Of a stretch of DNA of 6,025 nucleotides, positions 1 to 4,943 are shown piece by piece. A program made the translations under genes and the position numbers. The notes below the pieces were generated by a model. It searched no databases and was not told the DNA's origin. It worked only from the letters and a program-made list of their open reading frames with translations. Location: assembly GCA_021804525.1 (NCBI GenBank), contig JAJZHJ010000096.1, forward strand, positions 1-6,025, in the 5' to 3' direction. Within the stretch, counting starts at the first letter, position 1, and every line of letters starts with the position of its first letter. The DNA comes from Bacteroidota bacterium (GTDB lineage Bacteria > Bacteroidota > Bacteroidia > Bacteroidales > Paludibacteraceae).

Positions 1-374
1 CCGCCTTTATTAAATACAAATTTACGACTATACCAGTAGTTCCAAGGTAGTCCTACGATGATCGCTAATACTTTACCAAGAATCGGAGGAATGAAACTCG
101 ATGCATAAAATACTACGACCGTACTAAGTATCAAACCGATTAAATTTCCTAGCAAAAACAGTATGAATTCGAGATGAATTCGATGACCAGAAGTAAATTT
201 CGAAAAAGTCCAACTTCGATTAAACAAAAAACTATTGATAACTGCTAAAGAATAGCCAATCACATTTGATGTAATAATTGGCAATTTAAAATGATAATGC
301 AAAATATAAAATGAAAGGAAGTCAATCGTAGAATTTATAAAACCAACGACACCAAACTTGATTATACGTACCAA
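1..374 (-). CDS. GtrA-family membrane protein (3' end outside window)
   Basis: About 124 codons are open from a TTG at 374-372 to the left edge. The protein begins MVRIIKFGVVGFINSTIDF and has four hydrophobic segments, near residues 6-25, 34-50, 68-90 and 95-115. The motif FNRSWTF near residues 49-55 and the ending NYWYSRKFVFNK are hallmarks of the GtrA/DPMS3 family (about 120-150 residues), so only a few residues are probably missing. Family members are thought to flip polyprenyl-phosphate-linked sugars across the membrane or to assist the enzyme that makes them. The start is chosen because no ATG lies between the upstream in-frame TGA and the conserved N-terminus, and GGGGTGATT, close to the AGGAGGTGAT consensus, sits 7 nt upstream. 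The gene is separated from the secreted hydrolase gene by a terminator, so it is probably its own transcription unit. A role supplying lipid-linked sugar to the nearby GT-C-like protein is inference. Confidence 0.88.
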   Translation of the reverse strand, partial: MVRIIKFGVVGFINSTIDFLSFYILHYHFKLPIITSNVIGYSLAVINSFLFNRSWTFSKFTSGHRIHLEFILFLLGNLIGLILSTVVVFYASSFIPPILGKVLAIIVGLPWNYWYSRKFVFNKG

Positions 375-390
375 ACAATCACCCCATACG
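372..390 (-). promoter_or_regulatory. Ribosome binding site and TTG start of the GtrA gene
   Basis: On the minus strand GGGGTGATT pairs well with the 3' end of 16S rRNA and is followed after a normal spacing by TTG at 374-372. The closest upstream ATG is in another frame and runs at once into TGA (ATGGGGTGA), overlapping the Shine-Dalgarno. This decides the start in favour of TTG. Confidence 0.65.
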
Positions 391-422
391 TATCATGCTA
401 AATTTTAATGATAGATCTGTTC

Positions 423-446
423 TTATTCATGATAAGGCATGAATAA
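423..446. repeat. 9-bp inverted repeat upstream of the GtrA gene
   Basis: TTATTCATG at 423-431 and CATGAATAA at 438-446 are perfect inverted arms separated by the 6-base spacer ATAAGG. The element lies about 50-75 bases upstream of the GtrA start, between the upstream terminator and the gene. No T-run follows on either strand, so it does not look like a terminator. The two-fold symmetry fits an operator for a dimeric regulator or a small leader hairpin. No convincing -35/-10 pair was found beside it, so its role is unknown. Confidence 0.5.
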
Positions 447-500
447 AGGAATGTGGTTAAAGTTTTTTTAATAAGTAAATAAACTCACCTTAAACTAATC

Positions 501-542
501 AAAAACCCGACTCAGGAAGAGAAAAACTCCTGAGTCGGGTTT
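501..542 (-). terminator. Rho-independent terminator of the secreted hydrolase gene
   Basis: Arms at 542-528 and 517-503 form a perfect 15-bp stem (AAACCCGACTCAGGA and its complement) around a 10-base loop. On the minus strand the stem runs into TTTTT and then GATTAG. It begins about 35 nt after the stop codon of the hydrolase gene. The plus strand has only a broken T-run after the stem and no gene to end, so minus-strand termination is the natural reading. Confidence 0.92.
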
Positions 543-576
543 ACATTTTTCGGTTTAATAGAGATTAAGTAAAATT

Positions 577-2994
577 TTATTGAATTGTGAATGGTTGTTG
601 ATTAGAACTAATGCCTTGTGAATTACCTACTTGGATCATTGCAGAACCTGATGCCATCGCATTTCCTACTGCATTATTTCCGTCCGGAATGTAGAAAGAA
701 ATTTGATTGTCCGTCCAAGATGCAATTTTCACCTTGTAGTAATCGTTAGGAGCCCCCCAATTGACACTGTTTTGCGAAAGGAGGACATACCCTTGAGTTC
801 CAAATCCGCTACCTTGAATCGTGACCAATTGACCAATCGACGGCGTTGATGAACTGACCGATTGAATGGATGCGCCGTAATTTGAGATCGCAAAGGTAAC
901 AGTATTCGATATTTGACCACTGGCATTGCTAAGATCAATAGTCATCGTACCAGCTTGCATCGTTTGGCCAGATCCATCTAAACCGTTCGGTACTTGAAAT
1001 GTGATCGATTGATCCGACCAAGAACGAATATTCACATGGTACCAATCATTAGGTTCGCCCCAATTGATGTTGTTTTGAGCCAAGTGAATAAACGATTTGG
1101 TTGATTGCTGACCAAATTGCGTTCCAGTTAGTGTAACCCATTCACCTGGATACACAGTTTGAGACGCCGACTGAATTTGTGGAGCATTTGTCCCCGATGT
1201 AGTTACGGCCGCACTCACTTGTGCTGTGCTCGGCAATAAAGTTTGTTGAACCGTTGCAAGTGTCGCTTGAGTAGCTGGAGCAACCGAGAACTCAAGGCTT
1301 GGGCTAATCAATTGATTACTCGTTTCAACATAAAGATTAGCATCTTGCCCAACTTGCGGCAATCCATAATTCATGCCATTTGATGATGAACCATCAGGTA
1401 CTTGAAACGTGATCGAAGTAGGTGTCCAAGTTAACACTTTTACAGAATACCAATCTCCAGGCATACCCCAATTGGTTGCTTGCCCTACTTCTATGCCACC
1501 TTGCAGCTGCCCTTGACTCATCATCAAGGTACCTTGCGTAGATCCAAAGTTACTACCTTGTAAAGTTACAATTTGTCCTGGCATCAAAGAATGACCAAGG
1601 CCAGAAGTCACTGTCGGCAAACTGCTCACAGAGCTACTTACTAAAGAAGCAAATTTCGGTTGAAACTTGTCCGAACCGTAGATGGACATCGAAGAGACAG
1701 AAGAAACACTTTGATTGATTGAAGCCATACTCGTTGCAGGCACTGTTATGGAGCTTGAACCATTGTATTGATACGTCTGTGTTTGATCTGTGGTGTTGAT
1801 AAAGAACGTCTTAGGTGTTGAACTGAGTACAGAAGATACAAAGCCAGTGCTACTGGACCAATTCGTTAATGAAGCACCAGAGCCAATCGCATTCATAAAG
1901 TCGGCAACCGCTTGTCCGGAAGGATATAATTGATTATTTGCCACATTGCCAAGAGTTCCATCCGATACTAACGCGAACGTACCGTTGTTTGCCGATGAGT
2001 CTTTTCCGCCATCAAACGACCAAACAAAGACTTTAGATGCTCCAGCGGAGCGCCATGCAGCTAATGATTCAACCATTGCTGCACCGTAGGCTGGAGAAAA
2101 CGATAATTGAAGTGGCGTACTTACAGGATTCCATTCTGTAATCCACACCGACAGATGGGGTGATATGGAAGGATCGACATTTTCAGCAATCTGCTGATCA
2201 GCGGTCGTCATTAATTGATTAATCACAGCAGGCATTTGGCTTAAAATAGTTGATGCAGAATCGTTGGCGGAGAAAGGATAAGAATGAACGGAAAGAAAAT
2301 CAATGTATGGAGCATCCATTCTTAAAACCGTTTGATCCCAAGATAAATCTTGAGCATTCGTACCATCGGCGAAACTTACCCCGATTTTAACATTAGGCAG
2401 TATGGCGCGAATAGCTAGAGCGATTCCAACGACATTTGTCGCATATGCTAGTGCAGATTTATCAGCATGCAGATTGTGAATAAAATCCCAACTTCCATAT
2501 TCTTCATCTCCGATAACAATTGAAGAAACAGGAATATTATGTGTGGCGATATACTGAGCTAACTGTGTTGCATCTGTTGCAGACCCACCAGATTTCCAGC
2601 CAGGAGCTTGGTCATAATTAAAGATGTACAATCCTTGTTGATTTGTTTCTTGGAGTATTTTTCCCCATTCTTCAATGTTCACAGGATCTTGAGTAGGATT
2701 TACAGGATTTGAGGGGTTTTGTACTGCTAAATTAGTAGTCCAATCGGTATTAACAGCATTAGGGAATTGTTGCATGCCAACCCCAATTTGATTCATAGCA
2801 GAAATAGCACCACTAGATAATATTTGTCTATCCCAAGAAAATGTATTAACACCATAATCGCTTTTTGAAACCATAACAGGACTTTGTGCACTGGCGACCA
2901 GTGGTTGACCTATCATTGAAAAAGATAAACCTTGAAAAAGAACAAGTGATGCTAAGACGGAAATCTTTTTAAAGATTTTTGTTTTTGCGCTCAT
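577..2994 (-). CDS. Secreted clan GH-A-like glycoside hydrolase with three IPT/TIG-like modules
   Basis: This is an 805-residue exported protein. Residues 1-36 form a signal peptide: basic KTKIFKK, hydrophobic core 11-29, likely cleavage ASA|Q after 36. Residues about 46-372 look like a TIM-barrel glycosidase of clan GH-A (GH39/GH51-like). IGDEEYGSW at 161-169 fits the acid/base strand with E164, SVHSYP at 235-240 is the typical His-x-Tyr strand, and WITEW at 284-288 carries the likely nucleophile E287. Residues about 373-428 form a small beta-rich domain. A Ser-rich linker then leads to three TIG-like immunoglobulin-fold modules at about 459-571, 605-704 and 708-805. There is no LPXTG, SLH or transmembrane anchor, so the protein is probably released or held through its modules. 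The start at 2994 is preferred because it precedes the signal peptide and has GAGGGAG upstream. An in-frame extension to 3093 would run back through the terminator and riboswitch. Substrate is unknown; an exopolysaccharide is inferred from context. Confidence 0.87.
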   Translation of the reverse strand: MSAKTKIFKKISVLASLVLFQGLSFSMIGQPLVASAQSPVMVSKSDYGVNTFSWDRQILSSGAISAMNQIGVGMQQFPNAVNTDWTTNLAVQNPSNPVNPTQDPVNIEEWGKILQETNQQGLYIFNYDQAPGWKSGGSATDATQLAQYIATHNIPVSSIVIGDEEYGSWDFIHNLHADKSALAYATNVVGIALAIRAILPNVKIGVSFADGTNAQDLSWDQTVLRMDAPYIDFLSVHSYPFSANDSASTILSQMPAVINQLMTTADQQIAENVDPSISPHLSVWITEWNPVSTPLQLSFSPAYGAAMVESLAAWRSAGASKVFVWSFDGGKDSSANNGTFALVSDGTLGNVANNQLYPSGQAVADFMNAIGSGASLTNWSSSTGFVSSVLSSTPKTFFINTTDQTQTYQYNGSSSITVPATSMASINQSVSSVSSMSIYGSDKFQPKFASLVSSSVSSLPTVTSGLGHSLMPGQIVTLQGSNFGSTQGTLMMSQGQLQGGIEVGQATNWGMPGDWYSVKVLTWTPTSITFQVPDGSSSNGMNYGLPQVGQDANLYVETSNQLISPSLEFSVAPATQATLATVQQTLLPSTAQVSAAVTTSGTNAPQIQSASQTVYPGEWVTLTGTQFGQQSTKSFIHLAQNNINWGEPNDWYHVNIRSWSDQSITFQVPNGLDGSGQTMQAGTMTIDLSNASGQISNTVTFAISNYGASIQSVSSSTPSIGQLVTIQGSGFGTQGYVLLSQNSVNWGAPNDYYKVKIASWTDNQISFYIPDGNNAVGNAMASGSAMIQVGNSQGISSNQQPFTIQ
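580..1620 (-). repeat. Three tandem IPT/TIG-like modules sharing an NWG-P-D-[WY]-Y signature
   Basis: Module 1 is encoded at about 1620-1282, module 2 at 1182-883 and module 3 at 873-580. Each opens with a PGQxVTLQGSNFG-like strand typical of IPT/TIG domains. Each then carries the same core: NWGMPGDWYSVKVLTW, NWGEPNDWYHVNIRSW and NWGAPNDYYKVKIASW, followed by I-[TS]-F-x-[VI]-P-[DN]-G. Module 1 has a longer insertion (QGQLQGGIEVGQ) before the core. The modules have diverged at DNA level, so these are old protein repeats and not a recent DNA duplication. The aromatic-rich core may form a binding surface; that is inference. Confidence 0.8.
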
Positions 2995-3022
2995 CGTCTC
3001 TCCCTCATCTCGGCAGACGAAT

Positions 3023-3050
3023 AAGGCGGAAGCCAATTGGCTCCCGCCTT
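3023..3050 (-). terminator. Terminator-like hairpin of the riboswitch expression platform
   Basis: On the minus strand 3050-3039 (AAGGCGGGAGCC) pairs with 3034-3023 (GGCTTCCGCCTT). This gives a 12-bp GC-rich stem with one G-U pair and an AATT loop. The bases that follow, ATTCGTCT, give only a weak U-tract (UUAUU across the stem end). It sits between the aptamer and the Shine-Dalgarno of the hydrolase gene, where a transcription-attenuating platform is expected. It could instead act on translation or RNA stability. Confidence 0.6.
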
Positions 3051-3067
3051 TTAAAAGCGCGATTGCC

Positions 3068-3150
3068 GTTTTGGCAACTGGCTGGCATGTCATTTTAATG
3101 ACGAAGCCCCTATAGTTTTGCGTCCTTATCTTTCGATAAGTTTGCCTTTA
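3068..3150 (-). promoter_or_regulatory. Cyclic-di-GMP-I (GEMM-I) riboswitch aptamer
   Basis: The minus-strand RNA carries the class I c-di-GMP aptamer signature in order. GGCAAAC (3146-3140) opens P1. P2 is CUUAUC-GAAA-GAUAAG (3140-3125), with the GNRA tetraloop that docks into P3. The conserved joining strand GGACGCAAAACUAUAGGGG runs over 3125-3107. P3 has GGC/GCC pairs and a GUCAU-UAAA-AUGAC hairpin (3102-3089). GCCAGCCAGUUGCC (3086-3073) then closes P1, with UUGCC pairing to GGCAA. Members of this family bind one c-di-GMP and control motility, adhesion and matrix genes. This one lies about 80 nt upstream of the start of the secreted hydrolase gene, with a terminator-like hairpin between. 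I recognised it by eye from the consensus; the match is strong in both sequence and pairing. Confidence 0.93.
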
Positions 3151-3188
3151 TCACACGGACCTTATTCGGTGCAATATTTGATACCTTT

Positions 3189-3217
3189 ACTTTAATTAAA
3201 TCGAAGCAAAAAATCAA
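3189..3217 (-). promoter_or_regulatory. Possible promoter driving the riboswitch transcript
   Basis: On the minus strand TTGATT (3217-3212) is followed after 17 bases by TAAAGT (3194-3189). These are partial matches to the -35 and -10 boxes of the housekeeping sigma factor. Transcription would begin near 3182, roughly 35 nt before the aptamer, which is a sensible place. The -10 match is weak and the region is AT-rich, so this is tentative. Read-through from the upstream genes is the alternative. Confidence 0.3.
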
Positions 3218-3230
3218 TACTCATTACATT
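3215..3230. repeat. 16-bp direct repeat, copy downstream of the GT-C-like gene
   Basis: CAATACTCATTACATT on the plus strand (AATGTAATGAGTATTG on the minus strand) is identical to 4918-4933, which covers the start codon of the GT-C-like gene. This copy lies 45 bases past that gene's stop. Read on the minus strand it contains ATGAGTATT like the true start, but the frame closes after ten codons and there is no Shine-Dalgarno, so it is not a gene. Confidence 0.75.
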
Positions 3231-3236
3231 TAAAGT

Positions 3237-3273
3237 TTGAATTATTTGTTTCATGCAACACCCAATAATTCAA
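3237..3273. repeat. AT-rich hairpin just after the GT-C-like gene
   Basis: TTGAATTATT (3237-3246) and AATAATTCAA (3264-3273) form a perfect 10-bp stem. An inner 4-bp TGTT/AACA extension lies across a CCC bulge, with a 6-base loop. It starts 1 nt after the stop codon of the GT-C-like gene. No U-run follows on the minus strand, so it is a poor intrinsic terminator. It may protect the 3' end of the mRNA or slow polymerase. Confidence 0.5.
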
Positions 3274-3274
3274 T

Positions 3275-4927
3275 TTAAGGAGCATCGGAAAGGATTTCAA
3301 AAACTCTGCTGTTAGTAAAATCATGAAATTGGTGAACGAATTTCACCCATTTAACACCACCATACCACATTGTAGGATATAATTGATTGATGGCATCAAG
3401 TTTAGAAACATCAATAGGTTCTGGTACGATGAAGTAGTTTACTCTTCCTCTTGGGTTATTAAGAACACCATTGAAAGTATAATCAGAAGTAATGATTACA
3501 TGATTTGGATTCGTTAAGTAAGGTATTGACTCTGACTCATCAAATGAATCAAACAAAAATCTCTCATTCGGTCGAGAATTAATATACGAAGCAACCAATT
3601 TCCCATCTTTGAAAATATTAAGTGGCGTGTAAATTGGATTATCCGTTGCTGAGATAGGCTTCAACGTTGATATTAACTTGAAATATCTCCAATCACCATG
3701 TCCATATACAGGAGAAATTTCATATTTATAGGAATAAAAATCACCAGCAAGAAAACAAATAACACAGATGGTCAATAATGAGTATTTAAGGAATCCTTTC
3801 AAATAAGATAACGGAATAAGCAAAAGTAAGAATCCAAATGGTATATAGCTTATGAAATATCTTCCCCAAAGCCCTGATTGGTTCTTATACATCATATATG
3901 CTTGTAACAATGGAATAGCCAAAGATGCAAAAAGAATTAAAAGTGAAGTAAACCGAGATTTCTTAGGAAACATAAGAATTACTGCTAATACCACTCCGAC
4001 AAAATAAGGGGGAAAAACAATACCAAAACGTAAAGCATAATACAAAGACTTTAATAAGTGATGCGAAGTGATCGCTGCTATTGAAGTAACATTAACCCCA
4101 GCGCTTGCTTGACCAGAGTTGGAATATGCAGAGTTTAAGAAATATAACGGATTACCCATAATTGTCCAATTGAAAAAAATCCAAACAATCAAAGCGTAAG
4201 TAATAGGTAATGCTAACAGCAAGATTAAAGAAGTAATCTTAGCAATCGAATATCTTTGCGTAATAAAATAGATAACAAGCGCTATTCCAATAAAAAGTGC
4301 AAAGAATAGTGCTTCGTAACGTGCCAAGAAACAGAGAGCCAACCAGATACCAGCACGGACTAAAAATTTAGTATCTTTCTCAAGATGAAAACTAATTAAA
4401 TTATCAACTATTCCTAACATTGTTGCTAACATCATCGATTCAGACATGCCATTTCCATTGTAATAGAGAATCATAGGATTTAGCATGAAAAGCAAAGTTG
4501 CAAGGACTCGAAATATTGAAGGTAATTTTACCTTGATTAATATACGATTAAAGAAAAAAATCATAACTCCAGCAAAGATTGAACTCATTATTACACCCGC
4601 AAGGTTTTGCTGAAGCAAAGAGGGAAATACAGAATGAAATAATACTAATGGTAGTTCAATAAAACTCGGCAATGGATTCCAAATAAAACCAATAGCCGCG
4701 AGATGCATTCCATGAATAATAACATAGTAAGCGTTTAAAACTCTTGATTGTGCATCTTTAGGAATAATCCCATAGTAATCGGTTAATATTGTTCCACCAA
4801 TCAATGAAATTATTAAACAAATAAAACCTAATACAACCGATTCAACGGGATAAACATTCTCAATTTTACGAACATTATTAACTACAGTCCCATCACTGGT
4901 GCTATTTACATTTAAAGCAATACTCAT
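3275..4927 (-). CDS. Polytopic membrane protein, GT-C (GT39/PMT-like) glycosyltransferase candidate
   Basis: This 550-residue protein has a first membrane segment near 30-49. An outer loop with PKDAQSR (D58) follows, in the place where GT-C enzymes keep a catalytic acidic residue. About nine to eleven further hydrophobic segments run to about 395, and a soluble tail spans 397-550, likely outside the cell. The stretches AAIGFIWNPLP (77-87), LNPMILYYNGNGMSE (149-163) and LARYEALFFA (201-210) resemble PMT_2-type membrane glycosyltransferases, which move a sugar from a polyprenyl-phosphate donor to an acceptor on the outer face. The start at 4927 is preferred over in-frame codons up to 5002: AGGAGG lies 7 nt upstream, and longer forms would overlap the previous gene by about 60 bases. 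The stop of the GT2 gene is 13 nt upstream, indicating an operon and probable translational coupling. The gene looks AT-richer than its neighbours. Family placement is by resemblance only; donor and acceptor are unknown. Confidence 0.7.
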   Translation of the reverse strand: MSIALNVNSTSDGTVVNNVRKIENVYPVESVVLGFICLIISLIGGTILTDYYGIIPKDAQSRVLNAYYVIIHGMHLAAIGFIWNPLPSFIELPLVLFHSVFPSLLQQNLAGVIMSSIFAGVMIFFFNRILIKVKLPSIFRVLATLLFMLNPMILYYNGNGMSESMMLATMLGIVDNLISFHLEKDTKFLVRAGIWLALCFLARYEALFFALFIGIALVIYFITQRYSIAKITSLILLLALPITYALIVWIFFNWTIMGNPLYFLNSAYSNSGQASAGVNVTSIAAITSHHLLKSLYYALRFGIVFPPYFVGVVLAVILMFPKKSRFTSLLILFASLAIPLLQAYMMYKNQSGLWGRYFISYIPFGFLLLLIPLSYLKGFLKYSLLTICVICFLAGDFYSYKYEISPVYGHGDWRYFKLISTLKPISATDNPIYTPLNIFKDGKLVASYINSRPNERFLFDSFDESESIPYLTNPNHVIITSDYTFNGVLNNPRGRVNYFIVPEPIDVSKLDAINQLYPTMWYGGVKWVKFVHQFHDFTNSRVFEILSDAP

Positions 4928-4933
4928 TACATT
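4918..4933. repeat. 16-bp direct repeat, copy at the start of the GT-C-like gene
   Basis: This is the second copy of the 16-mer found at 3215-3230. It spans the last bases of the Shine-Dalgarno spacer and the first codons of the GT-C-like gene. A 12-mer, CTTTAAATGTAA on the minus strand, is also shared: it directly follows this copy (4917-4906) but overlaps the front of the other (3235-3224). Confidence 0.75.
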
Positions 4934-4943
4934 ACCTCCTTTA
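4925..4943 (-). promoter_or_regulatory. Ribosome binding site of the GT-C-like gene, with start-stop ATGTAATG
   Basis: The stop codon of the GT2 gene abuts a consensus Shine-Dalgarno (TAA then AGGAGG, 4940-4935). Two ATGs follow. The first (4932-4930) is only 2 nt from the Shine-Dalgarno and is at once followed by TAA. The second (4927-4925) has ideal 7-nt spacing and opens the long frame. The site fixes the start and suggests coupling to the end of GT2 translation. Confidence 0.85.

Noticed and set aside
729..938. 69-codon minus-strand frame inside the hydrolase gene
   Set aside because: It is a shadow of the TIG-module coding frame, with no recognisable domain.
3023..3056. Plus-strand terminator reading of the GC-rich hairpin, which is followed by TTTT on that strand
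   Set aside because: No plus-strand gene ends here, and its position between aptamer and hydrolase start explains it better on the minus strand.
2995..3093. 33-residue N-terminal extension of the hydrolase gene (start at 3093)
   Set aside because: It would translate aptamer P3, P1 and the terminator hairpin. No Shine-Dalgarno precedes it, and it would place a non-signal sequence before a clear signal peptide.
3192..3224. Ten-codon minus-strand frame (MSIDFLLRFN) from the 16-bp repeat
   Set aside because: No Shine-Dalgarno and too short; better explained as a by-product of the repeat.
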